From positions 558,001 through 622,000 of the forward strand of contig NZ_JANHOF010000001.1 of the NCBI RefSeq assembly GCF_024498075.1: a stretch of 64,000 nt of DNA, read 5' to 3'. This document shows positions 8,402 through 17,421 of this stretch, piece by piece. The first letter of the stretch is position 1. The number at the start of each line of letters is the position of its first letter. Both the position numbers and the translations under genes were made by a program. This DNA comes from Paenibacillus mendelii. GTDB lineage: Bacteria; Bacillota; Bacilli; Paenibacillales; Paenibacillaceae. The notes under the pieces were generated by a model. It saw only the letters and a list, made by a program, of their open reading frames with translations. It ran no database searches and was not told where the DNA came from.

Positions 8402-9475
8402 ATGAGACAGGAAACGATGGAGATGTTTCGCATTCTGACTGAGCTGCCCGGCACTTCTGGCTACGAGGACGAAGTTAGGCGCTACGTGCGCGCTCAGCTC
8501 GAGCAGCATACAGAAGAAATCGTAATGGATCGGCTCGGTAGTATCTTCGGCGTCTTACGTGGCGATAATGCGGGACCGAAAGTGATGGTCAATGGACATA
8601 TGGATGAAGTCGGATTTATGGTAACGAAGATCACCGATAATGGCATGCTGAAATTTCAAACGCTCGGAGGCTGGTGGAGCCAGGTTCTCCTCGCGCAGCG
8701 GGTTGAAATCTGCACGAAGGACGGGAGAATTCCGGGTGTGATCGGCTCAACGCCGCCGCATCTTCTGGAGGAGTCTCAACGCAGCAAGCCCGTTGAAATC
8801 ACTGCGATGTTCATCGACATTGGCGCAGACAGCCGCGAGCATGCCATCGAGATGGGCGTCAAACCCGGTCTCTCCATTGTACCTGTCTGCCCCTTCACGC
8901 CGCTGGCAGAAGGCAAGAAGATTATGGCCAAGGCCTGGGATAATCGCTTCGGCGTCGGACTCGCCCTCGAGCTGATCAAGGAGCTGAAGAATGCGTCTCT
9001 GCCTAATGTGCTGTATGCGGGCGCAACCGTTCAAGAAGAAGTCGGACTTCGGGGCGCACAGACAGCCGCGGCGCTTATTCAACCGGACATCTGCTACACG
9101 CTTGATGCGGGTCCAGCCAATGATGCGAGCGGCGACAAGACAGCATTCGGCCAGATCGGCGGCGGCACCCTTATCCGAATACTGGACAGCTCGATTGTAC
9201 CGAATCGCAAGCTAATGGAGTTCATCCTGGATACCGCAGAGACGAATCGCATTCCGTATCAATACTTTATCTCTCCGGGTGCGACCGACGCCGGCCGGGT
9301 CCATCTCTCTGGACAAGGTGTACCGACAGCAGCTCTAGGCATCTGCGCGCGTTACATCCATACTTCCGCTTCTATGATTCACACCGACGATTATGATGCC
9401 GCCAAAGAGCTCATGATCCAACTGATCAAACAGACAGACCATTCCCTGCTGAAGACCGTAACTTCGTTCGCATAA
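8402..9475 (+). CDS. M42 family metallopeptidase (glutamyl/deblocking aminopeptidase type)
   Basis: 357 residues of the M42 co-catalytic metal aminopeptidase family, a cytosolic enzyme forming large shells that trim peptides. The metal and catalytic residues are visible: GHMDEVGF (H66, D68), '[11 protein letters not shown]' (bridging Asp), '[10 protein letters not shown]' (base Glu plus metal Glu), 'YTLDAG', and the last His in '[11 protein letters not shown]'. ATG 8402 is chosen over TTG 8387 because AAGGAGG lies directly before it. B. subtilis YsdC and YtoP are relatives. It is a single gene followed by a hairpin. Confidence 0.92.
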   Translation: MRQETMEMFRILTELPGTSGYEDEVRRYVRAQLEQHTEEIVMDRLGSIFGVLRGDNAGPKVMVNGHMDEVGFMVTKITDNGMLKFQTLGGWWSQVLLAQRVEICTKDGRIPGVIGSTPPHLLEESQRSKPVEITAMFIDIGADSREHAIEMGVKPGLSIVPVCPFTPLAEGKKIMAKAWDNRFGVGLALELIKELKNASLPNVLYAGATVQEEVGLRGAQTAAALIQPDICYTLDAGPANDASGDKTAFGQIGGGTLIRILDSSIVPNRKLMEFILDTAETNRIPYQYFISPGATDAGRVHLSGQGVPTAALGICARYIHTSASMIHTDDYDAAKELMIQLIKQTDHSLLKTVTSFA

Positions 9476-9482
9476 AAATAAC

Positions 9483-9520
9483 AAACGGGTGTATACAGAT
9501 TATCCTGTATACACCCGTTT
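9483..9520. terminator. Bidirectional terminator between convergent genes
   Basis: A perfect 16-bp inverted repeat, AAACGGGTGTATACAG (9483-9498) with its complement (9505-9520), and a 6-base loop. It lies between the convergent peptidase gene (plus) and murF (minus). Confidence 0.85.
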
Positions 9521-9567
9521 CATATGTTCAAGTTCATAAGAACGCTCCCGCTCGATGATCGCCATGC

Positions 9568-10932
9568 TCAGGTAAGCGCAGATACGATTTGCTCGAACGC
9601 CATTCCCCTCGATCCTTTGATCAAGATTGCATCGGAAGGCTTTAGCATGCTTCTGAGCTCTTGAATGAGCTCCTTGGTGTCATCGCAAGCCCGTACCCGT
9701 CCTTCTGGAAAATGCTTTGCCGCTTCATTTGCAATTTCCCGCCCAAGATCCCCTAATGTATACACATAATCAATTCGCTCCGGATTGATAGAGCTTCCGA
9801 TCTCCCGATGAAACACTCGTTCATGCTCACCGAGCTCAAGCATATCTCCGAGCAGGACTATTTTACATGGATACTCGCTTAGTTCTTCGAATGTCTGAAT
9901 GGCTGCTTTCATCGAGACCGGACTTGCGTTCCAGGCATCGTTAATAATCGTAAACCCCGATGAGGCTCTGATGACCTCCATCCTCATGCCGGACATGGAC
10001 AGCTGCTGCAAGCCCCTCCTCACGTCCTCTACATGCATGGACAGAACATCCGCAACGGCTATGGCAGCAAGTGCGTTAAGAACGTTATGCTTGCCAAGTA
10101 AGGGAACCTGATAAGAAGTCCTACTGCAGGTAAAATGAGTGCTCGTCGCATCCATGGATATGGAGACTGCACGATAGGTATTGGATTCCTGTTCCCCGAA
10201 GCAAATAGAAGAAATCGATTGTTTCAACTCTTCAATTCGTTTCATAAGCAGGGGTTCATCTCCATTAAGCAGGAGCACTCCGCCCGGAGGCATCCCCTTG
10301 ATGATCTCCAGCTTGGCAGCGGCGATCGCCTCGCGTGAACCGAGCGTTGATAAGTGCGATACGCCGATCATCGTAATGACAGCTAAGTCAGGCTTTGCGA
10401 TTCGTGATAGACGTTCGATTTGTCCGCGCTCACTCATCCCCATCTCAATTACGGCAAACTCTGTATCAGCGGCTATGTTCAGTATCGTCAGTGGAACACC
10501 CACTTGGCTGTTTAAATTTCCCTTGGTCTTATGTACCTTATAAGTCGTTCGCAGAATGGAATCAATCATGTCTTTCGTCGTTGTTTTCCCGTTGCTTCCG
10601 GTAATGCCGATCACTTTCACAGGCAATTGATCCCGGTAGGCGCCTGCTAGCAATTGCAAAGCTTCCAGGCTATTGTCAACGAAGATAAGCGGCGTATGAA
10701 GCGGAGGATTCGGATGATCGTTTTGCCAGAGGGAGGCTGCTGCCCCATTTGCGACAGCTTCGGCAGCATAATCATGGCCATCCTTGATTCTAACAATCGG
10801 GATAAAGAGATTTCCCGGCTCCACGGACTTCGAATGAATCGAGACGCCACGAATCTCGATTTCATCCCATTGAGATTGCAGGCCGCTGCCGCCTGACATT
10901 TGCTCGACTTCCTTGAGTGTCCGGGCAAACAT
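9568..10932 (-). CDS. murF: UDP-MurNAc-tripeptide--D-Ala-D-Ala ligase
   Basis: A 454-residue Mur ligase adding D-Ala-D-Ala to the peptidoglycan precursor, in the cytosol. The ATP loop GITGSNGKTTTK is at 109-120, 'AVIEMGMSERGQIERLS' follows in the middle domain, and the C-terminal domain has 'IINDAWNASPVSMKAAI' and 'VLLGDMLELGEHE', all MurF hallmarks. ATG 10932 has AGGAAGG upstream. It is not in a division/cell-wall cluster. Instead it follows a phosphotransferase and a beta-lactamase-fold gene, so it may be a second murF in this genome; this cannot be settled from the window. Confidence 0.9.
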   Translation of the reverse strand: MFARTLKEVEQMSGGSGLQSQWDEIEIRGVSIHSKSVEPGNLFIPIVRIKDGHDYAAEAVANGAAASLWQNDHPNPPLHTPLIFVDNSLEALQLLAGAYRDQLPVKVIGITGSNGKTTTKDMIDSILRTTYKVHKTKGNLNSQVGVPLTILNIAADTEFAVIEMGMSERGQIERLSRIAKPDLAVITMIGVSHLSTLGSREAIAAAKLEIIKGMPPGGVLLLNGDEPLLMKRIEELKQSISSICFGEQESNTYRAVSISMDATSTHFTCSRTSYQVPLLGKHNVLNALAAIAVADVLSMHVEDVRRGLQQLSMSGMRMEVIRASSGFTIINDAWNASPVSMKAAIQTFEELSEYPCKIVLLGDMLELGEHERVFHREIGSSINPERIDYVYTLGDLGREIANEAAKHFPEGRVRACDDTKELIQELRSMLKPSDAILIKGSRGMAFEQIVSALT

Positions 10933-10972
10933 ATCATCATCGCCTTCCTGGATTAGAAGTAGGTGCCGCCGG

Positions 10973-11914
10973 CTATCCGGTTACACGTTTAACAAGGCTC
11001 AGCAAATATTCGTCCAAGCGCCTTTCCATCATTTCATCCGTGAGACCGGTAATTCCGAATGCCGCCCAGCCCGAGTACACGGTTGGAGGTCCGAAGAGGA
11101 TATCCATGAACGCTACCAAGTCCCAATAAGGATCATAGCTGAAAGCTTCACCAGCATAGCTCACGTAAGCACATAAGAATGCGTCCGCTGTGGCTACGTC
11201 GAACAGCTGGGCCAGATCCACCCTGCAGTGGCCGACATCGACTCCCCTCGGCCCCCGGCAAGCATTCGCCCAATCGACAACACCGCTGACCCTGTCTCCC
11301 GTCCACAGTACATTAGCCGGATGATAGTCCCGATGAATAAAGCACGGTTTCACGTGAGGACGCGGCCCCTTTACGATGTCGAAAGCAATGGGCCACAGCT
11401 CCGGGTGACGTGACCATGAAGGTATCTCCAGCGCAGACAATTCCTTATAGGTGAAATAATTCCACTTGAACCCGTCCGCTTCAACGGCATGAATCCGGGT
11501 AAGCGTCTGTGCGAGACCGCTCAACCAATGACTCCTGCTGACCGGCTGTAAGTCCACGGTTCCCGCTAGCTTCGTCATCAGGACAGCGGGAATACCACAG
11601 ATGCTTCCCGTTTCATCCCAAGCAATGATTTCCGGTGTCGGTATATCTGCACTCAAGGCAATCTTCAGGCTCTCTGCTTCGTGCAGCGCTGCATCCGGTT
11701 CCTCGCTCAGCCATTCTGCGTTATCAATCTGCCGCAGCACTACGTTCTGAATGCCTTGTGCATTACGAAGCGTAACGTTATGCATTGAAGAGGCGGTACC
11801 GCCATGCAGGCGCTGAACGGATGTTATGCTGGCATCCGAGCCGACAGAATCTACGACCCAATCCTTAACGCGGCTCGTCAATGTGTTTTCTGCGGCGTTC
11901 ATTGAGTGATTCAT
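10973..11914 (-). CDS. Aminoglycoside phosphotransferase (APH) family protein
   Basis: 313 residues with the APH/choline-kinase fold. The Brenner motif is 'CFIHRDYHPANVLWTGD' and the metal loop is 'GVVDWANACRGPRGVDVGHC'. An N-terminal 'LHGGTASSMHNVTLRN' corresponds to the nucleotide loop. The substrate may be an antibiotic or a small metabolite; the family name alone does not prove resistance. ATG 11914 is preferred to ATG 11923, since the latter overlaps the AAAGGATG ribosome binding site. Only 40 bases separate it from murF downstream, which suggests one transcript. Confidence 0.85.
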   Translation of the reverse strand: MNHSMNAAENTLTSRVKDWVVDSVGSDASITSVQRLHGGTASSMHNVTLRNAQGIQNVVLRQIDNAEWLSEEPDAALHEAESLKIALSADIPTPEIIAWDETGSICGIPAVLMTKLAGTVDLQPVSRSHWLSGLAQTLTRIHAVEADGFKWNYFTYKELSALEIPSWSRHPELWPIAFDIVKGPRPHVKPCFIHRDYHPANVLWTGDRVSGVVDWANACRGPRGVDVGHCRVDLAQLFDVATADAFLCAYVSYAGEAFSYDPYWDLVAFMDILFGPPTVYSGWAAFGITGLTDEMMERRLDEYLLSLVKRVTG

Positions 11915-11968
11915 AGTGGACATCCTTTCTTCTGTTGGTATATAGATTTTATTAGCAAAACCACGGAA

Positions 11969-13423
11969 TCACGAATTTATGGGAAACGCAACTGCCTCAT
12001 AAACAAGTTTTGGAATTCTTTCTTCTATTAAATCAGTCCCGATATACATGCCCATCGCGTCTGTCCACGCATTCTCTTCACCCGAGTGATAACCGGCATG
12101 AACAACGGTATAGTCCGTGGCACTCACACTGGCTTCAATATGATAAGTAGCCGCTGATGAGAACCTTTCACCAAGTATTTCTTGTAAATCGAGGTGATAG
12201 AGATGACCTTCGTTCACACTGAATGTTTCTGCTTCCGCAGGCTCCCCTTCGTTCTTGAGCGACCAAAGTACTTCCTCTTCCGGATCGCCTGCTGGCGTTC
12301 GACCCACGGAAGCAAGGAGTGTTCCCACTGATTCATCATAGATATCTACCGTATACATGTGAAATTCAGCACCTGAATTCATCATCGCAAGCTTAATTTT
12401 AACGAGACCCGTTGTGGGTGCCGCTGCTTTAAATTTATAAAAAATCGATTCACCCGGACGCCTGCCGCTCGGAATGTTGGCCGTCATTGCAATGGCCAGC
12501 TTCTTCTTGAAGCAAATATACACATAAGCATCATAACCTAAATCTCCACCATCGTGACAATACCAGCATCCATCCTGATGCCAACCAAATCCGTACGCAT
12601 TGTGAACTATTTCAAACGTTTGTCTCCAACTGCTCTCACTTAGTATTCTTCCATCCAATACCGCGTTAAGCCACAAGGATAGATCCTCCGTTGTGGTAAC
12701 GATACTGCCATCGCCTGCACAGAGCTCGCCGCGTCCAAGCCGCACCCGCTCCCCATCGAAATCATCATAACTAACCGAAGTTGAGTGCTGCGACCCCACA
12801 CAGGTATGCGTCATGCCTAGGGGTTCGAAGATATTTTCACGCAGATAATCGTCAGTGGATTTACCGCTGACACTCTCGATTACACGGTCAAGAAAAACAT
12901 AGTTTGTATTGGAATATTGCATCCTCTCTCCCGGTGTAAATTGCAGCGGAAGCTCGTTTACCATAGGCAGAACATTCTCCACTGTAAAGTATTCACCTTT
13001 GCTCTTCTTACTGTATATAAAGAAATCGCGTGAGGAGCGTGTTGTCGCTTTCTCTTCCTCGCACAACCGGTCGTTGATCACATCGTTCAAGTAGTCTGGA
13101 ATACCCGATGACATATTCATCAGCTGGCGAAGGGTGATTTCCTTGGCATGAGTATATTCGGGCAAATACTTGTCTAACGTATCCTCAATATCAAGCAATT
13201 CTTTTTCGTACAGCAGCATGATGCAGACCGCAGTAAACTGCTTCGTGACAGAGGCGATATAGAAGGTGGAATCCATCGTATTGGGAATATGATCTTCAAA
13301 GTCAGCAAGGCCATAGGCGCCTTCAAACATTTTTTCACCCATGTGCGTAACATAGATGATACCGTTGAAGCTCCATTTTTTCATGGCATCATCAATCTTC
13401 ATGGATAGGGACGGATTCATCAT
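11969..13423 (-). CDS. Serine hydrolase, class C beta-lactamase/PBP4* fold
   Basis: 484 residues. The N-terminal two thirds is a beta-lactamase-related serine hydrolase with the nucleophile motif SVTK (S58-K61), YSNTNY (about 170) as the YxN motif, and 'CHDGGDLGYDA' as the third conserved loop. The remaining 140 residues form an extra beta-rich region. No signal peptide is visible, so it may act in the cytosol as an esterase or peptidase rather than a secreted lactamase. ATG 13423 and ATG 13420 both follow GGCGGAGG closely. It is upstream of the phosphotransferase and murF, with 54 bases between. Confidence 0.85.
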   Translation of the reverse strand: MMNPSLSMKIDDAMKKWSFNGIIYVTHMGEKMFEGAYGLADFEDHIPNTMDSTFYIASVTKQFTAVCIMLLYEKELLDIEDTLDKYLPEYTHAKEITLRQLMNMSSGIPDYLNDVINDRLCEEEKATTRSSRDFFIYSKKSKGEYFTVENVLPMVNELPLQFTPGERMQYSNTNYVFLDRVIESVSGKSTDDYLRENIFEPLGMTHTCVGSQHSTSVSYDDFDGERVRLGRGELCAGDGSIVTTTEDLSLWLNAVLDGRILSESSWRQTFEIVHNAYGFGWHQDGCWYCHDGGDLGYDAYVYICFKKKLAIAMTANIPSGRRPGESIFYKFKAAAPTTGLVKIKLAMMNSGAEFHMYTVDIYDESVGTLLASVGRTPAGDPEEEVLWSLKNEGEPAEAETFSVNEGHLYHLDLQEILGERFSSAATYHIEASVSATDYTVVHAGYHSGEENAWTDAMGMYIGTDLIEERIPKLVYEAVAFPINS

Positions 13424-13553
13424 TTCCTCCGCCCATAAATCGCCGCGAGTTGCTCCTGCACTTATATAACAAACCTCCTTAATGATTGTATCCTATTATC
13501 ATATGAGCCCCATAACCCGGTTACAATTCCCAAAACAGTTCTGTATGAAAATA

Positions 13554-13592
13554 GAAAAGCTGCACCGGTATTATCACCAGATGCAGCTTTTC
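13554..13592. terminator. Bidirectional hairpin terminator
   Basis: Inverted repeat GAAAAGCTGCA (13554-13564) with its complement (13582-13592). On the minus strand it is followed by TATTTTCAT. It ends the CD3324-family gene. Confidence 0.8.
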
Positions 13593-13605
13593 TGTGAGTG
13601 AATCA

Positions 13606-13875
13606 TCATTTTTGTCTTTCAATCGCTATAATCTTTCGGATCGTATTCTCGGAGAGGAAATATTCATGGACCAGATCCGTTACCTTCTTGCCGGCATAAT
13701 AAGCTTCATAGATTTCTCTATTGCGCAAGACATACCTTCGCTTGCTGCCATTGATTTCGCCCCACGATTTTTCATCGCCTTTTTTGCGGGGAATATACAA
13801 ATATTCACCACTCACATATTCCTGGATCTGAGCTAGCAATTCAGCAGGAAGAAACTCCGCATTCTTATACCTCAT
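13606..13875 (-). CDS. CD3324 family helix-turn-helix protein
   Basis: An 89-residue protein with the family's usual layout: MRYKNAEFLPAELLAQIQEYV, 'GEYLYIPRKKGDEKSWGE', then a predicted helix-turn-helix 'VTDLVHEYFLSENTIRKII'. These small Mor-like proteins are thought to bind DNA, but their role is unknown. ATG 13875 has AAGGAGTG about ten bases upstream, and a clear terminator follows. Confidence 0.85.
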   Translation of the reverse strand: MRYKNAEFLPAELLAQIQEYVSGEYLYIPRKKGDEKSWGEINGSKRRYVLRNREIYEAYYAGKKVTDLVHEYFLSENTIRKIIAIERQK

Positions 13876-14215
13876 CTATCTATTCACTCCTTATCGCTCC
13901 TATTTATCGTAAGTCCATGAAGGACTTTACTGATAAAAGATAAGCTTGAGAATGAAAATATAGATTCGGACAAGAACACCAATTACATGTTACCCTCGGC
14001 GGCACCTACCGTAGATTTTGATCATGAATAATAGCCTCCTTCGAAGGAATAATTTTCCTTTTTATTATAGGGTTATATGGGTGATTGTCAAGTCGTTTCA
14101 TGTTCTTATGATTTGATTCTAGTTGGTGGCAGCACGTGACCTCATTGCTGTCAGCGAAGCCGCGGAAATTCCCTTACACTAGGATTTATCTAGCGGTTGA
14201 AGGTTCCTCTCTCCC
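13876..14215. other. Intergenic stretch with a possible truncated start
   Basis: 340 bases without a full gene. On the minus strand a good AAGGAGG precedes an ATG at about 14026 that opens only 11 codons (MIKIYGRCRRG, then stop). This may be the start of a gene that has since been broken. Nothing else was recognised. Confidence 0.4.
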
Positions 14216-14586
14216 CTACCTTCCGCCTCCAGACTGGAGCATTTCGACTTGAAGATCGAGTTGCTTGTTAAGCGATATGGGATCTCCTGGTCCGAATAAC
14301 CGAATATCAACCTCGTAGACGCGATAGGCCTTAACGGCCGGAAGACGATCCCAGATACCGCTTTGTTTTACCTCGGTTGCCCGTTTATCACCGCCTCCCT
14401 CAGCATTTATCGTCAAGAAAATGTGATCGCCGGCATACTCCGGAAGCTGCTCCAGCGAAATAAATCGAAAAGGCTACTTGTCAATAAAATGCCGTAAGAC
14501 CAATTCGGGGGCTTTTAATTCCAAAGCGTTGTATAAATTATAGCCGCCTCTTCCCCAGTTATTGCCGAATACGAATGGGCAAGAAA
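14216..14586 (-). pseudogene. Remnant of an iron-siderophore ABC substrate-binding protein
   Basis: The minus-strand frame reads FVFGNNWGRGGYNLYNAL, then 'PELVLRHFIDK', an in-frame TAG, then 'FISLEQLPEYAGDHIFLT' and 'WDRLPAVKAYRVYEVDI', ending 'GPGDPISLNKQLDLQVEML'. This is the C-terminal lobe of a Fe(III)-siderophore binding lipoprotein, which normally delivers ferric siderophores to a permease. The N-terminal part is missing and no permease genes are nearby, so it is a non-functional remnant. Confidence 0.78.
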
Positions 14587-14769
14587 GGTCGACTGCAGAA
14601 TGATGTTATATGCGGTCATGTAATTATACGATACCTTATACAAGTCGAGGTCATTCCGTTAATAGATGTCTACAGATGTCCTCTATTTTTGAAAGCATAA
14701 TGTCGTCTGATTGAACACCTTGATCACTACCATGCTGTATATATACTTGATTATGTCATTTTCCTTATT

Positions 14770-14906
14770 ACATCCTATAACAGATTACTAGGGGAGGGTG
14801 CAAGTCCCGCCATAAGCCCCTCTGGAGCAGCGAGACAAGGATCTATAGTATAAGAAGCTGTCCCTCAGGTCAAGTCTACGACCTTAGGGACAGCTCCATT
14901 TTTTCT
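14770..14906 (+). other. Structured non-coding element ending in a terminator hairpin
   Basis: On the plus strand a compact nested fold (GGGG...GGG-TGCAAGT-CCC...CCCC, about 14791-14820) is followed by a hairpin, AGCTGTCCCT plus CAGGTC (14856-14871) with its complement (14880-14895), and then ATTTTTT. The U-run is on the plus strand, so the unit looks like the end of a plus-strand RNA. 'GGGTGCAAGTCCC' recalls pieces of cobalamin riboswitches or group II introns, but neither full consensus is present. The hairpin may also end the minus-strand anti-sigma gene. Confidence 0.4.
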
Positions 14907-14929
14907 GCAACCTTTTGGCAGGCGAATCG

Positions 14930-15619
14930 TTAAGGCTCGACCGATTCGGCGACCTTCATGGCCTCGTCGCCCGAGATCGGGCCGGCTACGCCATACTGAA
15001 TCCCGTCAACCACCCAGAACAACTCCGTGAACGCGGCTTGCTCGAAAATATAGCCCTCCGCTCCCCCTACTTGCGTCGGTGTGAACATGTCCGTCGGGAA
15101 TGCCGCTGGCATGCGGCTCGCGCTGAACGTCACCGTCTTTTCACCCGAAGCGTAAGTGAAGTTCAAATCCCTGAGCGGTTCACCTTCCATTCCCACGCCG
15201 ACCATCTCCGCCAGCTCGAAGCCTTCCGGTGCGACTCGGGGAACAAGCACCCCGGCTCCGAATGCCGTCTTCGCATCCTCCACTGAACCGAACTGTGTTG
15301 TAATCAATTGGGATAACTCCGAACCTGCTGCACTTCCGTTTCCGGGCAGGACGGTTCCCGCCGAATTATCCGTTGGTGCCGGTACTGCCGCGGGTTGTTG
15401 CAGCGACGGCAATCCCGTCGCGATGACAACCGCCGCGACCAGTGCCGCCGCTCCCGCAAGCCAGACTTTCGGAAGAACGAATCGGCGGCTTTTCTTCTCC
15501 GCGGCGGCTTGCTTCTTGATCCTCTGTTTAATGCTATCGCTCAATTCCATTCCGGAAAACAACATATCATCCGACTCCTTTCGCAAATGTTGATGCAAAT
15601 TACGCTCCATGTCCGTCAT
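14930..15619 (-). CDS. Anti-sigma-factor-like membrane protein (DUF4367-type C-terminus)
   Basis: 229 residues. A short acidic and basic cytosolic part is followed by one membrane span at about 58-77 (VWLAGAAALVAAVVIATGL), a Pro/Ser/Gly linker, and an outside domain with 'GVLVPRVAPEGFELAEMVG' and 'YIFEQAAFTELFWVVDGIQYGV', like DUF4367 domains. ATG 15619 has AAGGAGG seven bases upstream and overlaps the end of the sigma gene by 20 bases. This points to translational coupling and a role as the sigma factor's inhibitor. The partner role is inferred from position. Confidence 0.75.
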   Translation of the reverse strand: MTDMERNLHQHLRKESDDMLFSGMELSDSIKQRIKKQAAAEKKSRRFVLPKVWLAGAAALVAAVVIATGLPSLQQPAAVPAPTDNSAGTVLPGNGSAAGSELSQLITTQFGSVEDAKTAFGAGVLVPRVAPEGFELAEMVGVGMEGEPLRDLNFTYASGEKTVTFSASRMPAAFPTDMFTPTQVGGAEGYIFEQAAFTELFWVVDGIQYGVAGPISGDEAMKVAESVEP

Positions 15620-16163
15620 CGGCTGTCTCCTCCTTGCGCATTTCACGGGCTAGCGCCTCGCGCGCCCGGTGCAGCCTGTTTCGCACGGTACCCTCGGGCG
15701 ACGACGTCGCTTCCGCAATTTCCCGTGTGTCCAGGTCCAGATAGTAATACAGATACAAAGCCTCCTGATACGGCAGAGGCAAGCGCAGCAAATGTTGTAA
15801 AATCTCGCTTTTCTGCAATCTTCTTAGCGCCTCGTCTTCTACGTCGAATGTCCGTCCCCGCTCCATCCGGCTGGGATCGGTCGGCTGTTCCGCAAACATC
15901 CGCACGCCCATCTTGTCCCGGCAGACGTTGATGGCGATCGTCGTCAACCAGGTTTTGACTGCGCTATCTCCCCGAAACGAGTTCCAGCTGCGATAGGCGC
16001 GCAGGAATACCTCCTGGCTGATATCCTCGGCAAGATGCCGATCGCCGGTATAAAAATAAGCGGTGCGAATGATCGTCGAGCCGAAGCTTTCCATGAGCTG
16101 TTCCAGCGCTAGAGAGGGATCCTTCGGGAATTTTTCCTTGTTATTCGAGCCGGCCGGCTTCAC
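15600..16163 (-). CDS. ECF RNA polymerase sigma factor
   Basis: 187 residues with region 2 ('GDRHLAEDISQEVFLRAYRSW', split here as GDRHLAEDISQEV and FLRAYRSW), then 'VKTWLTTIAINVCRD', and region 4 ('LPLPYQEALYLYYYLDLD' and 'SSPEGTVRNRLHRARE'). It directs RNA polymerase to a small stress regulon. The start is GTG 16163 with GGAGGTGA seven bases upstream. The linked, overlapping membrane protein is its likely anti-sigma factor. The target genes are unknown. Confidence 0.93.
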   Translation of the reverse strand: MKPAGSNNKEKFPKDPSLALEQLMESFGSTIIRTAYFYTGDRHLAEDISQEVFLRAYRSWNSFRGDSAVKTWLTTIAINVCRDKMGVRMFAEQPTDPSRMERGRTFDVEDEALRRLQKSEILQHLLRLPLPYQEALYLYYYLDLDTREIAEATSSPEGTVRNRLHRAREALAREMRKEETADDGHGA

Positions 16164-16183
16164 TGGATTATCACCTCCGCCTT

Positions 16184-16214
16184 ATTAGACGGCCTGAACG
16201 CATTTTTCGCTGCA
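16184..16214 (-). promoter_or_regulatory. Candidate autoregulated ECF promoter
   Basis: On the minus strand TGCAGC (16209-16214) and CGTCTAAT (16184-16191) are about 17 bases apart, just ahead of the sigma gene's ribosome binding site. This matches the GCAAC/CGTC style of many Bacillota ECF promoters. Self-activation is the usual arrangement and is inferred here. Confidence 0.4.
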
Positions 16215-16423
16215 CTGCACGCTTAAGAAATTTTTATAAAAACAACTCCCGTGTTGAGATCGCCCTGTTGTACGACACTTGATCCGCAAGGAAAGCGCCA
16301 TCGGTATGCTCTGACACAGAGAACGGGAAAAAACCGCCAGTGTGCCCTGACGGTCCATTAAAGCTTCCACCTTCCATGAATCCACGATTGTTGTTATTGC
16401 TGAAATTTCCATCAAAAACTCAT

Positions 16424-17265
16424 TCACATCACTTCTGTAATAAAGTACTCATTCTCATGGGTCCATGCTTCTATATATTCATCAATAGATTGGTAGCGAT
16501 CTTCTTTATTGGGATTGATGGCTTTCAATGCAATCCTATACCGCTCTTCATCCGCTCTCCATTGTTCCAACGAACGGTCACGTCCTCCGCCAAACAACTG
16601 GAATGCGGCAGCCCCCATAAGAAACACATTGGATCTTTCATCGATTTCTGCACCTAATTGAAATTCTTCAGTGACATATACCGGCTTGACCCCCACATCC
16701 GGCCTAGCGTATTCATGACCGGTTTTTTGCTGTAAAATTCGATATCGCAAATCATAGTCTGGCATGAACTGAATTGATACATGATGCAACCATCATAAAA
16801 ATCTATTGCGATGTATTCACGCTCGTTAACATGTTGATGGAAGTTAAGGATATCCTGATACATATCCATCTTTTCTTCTAACTGCAAGTTTACAAATTTA
16901 TCGAAAGAATCATATTGTCTGCCCATACATTCGCCTTCAAACCACTCAAAGACGGTTAGATACCCCTGATTGATCTCTTTGTGTTCGATGATTTCAATGA
17001 GCTTGGGATGACGTAAATCTTTGTAAATAGAAACGGTCGATTTCAGTCGTTCTATTGCTGTTTCTTTAGTGATACTGCTCCTTAACGTTGCCGCGCCCGC
17101 CATCTTTAAGAACAGCTTATTATTTTCATTCTGAACTCCAAAACATAAATAGCCAGAATCCTGCTTATCGAACACAGTAAATACTTTTCCATATTGGGAT
17201 AGAAAAGAAAAATCAAAATCCTCTTTCAGCTCAAATGACACGCCATCGATGTTTTTTTCGACCAT
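16424..17265 (-). pseudogene. Protein-kinase-like gene broken by a one-base frameshift
   Basis: The first frame (17265 to 16654) encodes a kinase-like fold: 'LYLKMAGAATLR'-type lysine strand (FLKMAGAA), 'EIIEHKEINQGYLTVFEWF', a catalytic-loop-like 'AIDFYDGCIM' and a DFG-like 'MICDIEFY', then 'RMWGSSRYMS' before going wrong. The second frame continues exactly where expected: 'EEFQLGAEIDERSNVFLMG' and on to 'WTHENEYFITEVM'. Restoring one base near 16671 would join them into a protein of about 280 residues. Similar Bacillales proteins are annotated as serine/threonine kinases, but the usual HRD and DFG motifs are atypical. The start is ATG 17265; the frame is otherwise intact. Confidence 0.72.
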
Positions 17266-17421
17266 CTCAACCCTCCGCCATTTGCTCTAAATGATTGTTG
17301 TATTAAAAGTGGAACCAATTCAATCTATAACGATGTGATTGAATTAAACCTGCCTTCTCCGCTGTTTTTTGCGAAGCGATATTGCTCTCCATACAATCCC
17401 ACCACGCAGCCATATTGTTGA

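Noticed and set aside
14791..14820. Complete cobalamin riboswitch
   Set aside because: Only a GGTGCAAGTCC-like piece is present. The other conserved boxes and a B12-type gene downstream on that strand are missing.
16234..16377. Minus-strand 47-residue Gly/Asn-rich frame (MEGGSFNGPSG...)
   Set aside because: Its composition is protein-like, but there is no ribosome binding site. It sits between the sigma gene and a broken gene with competing frames.
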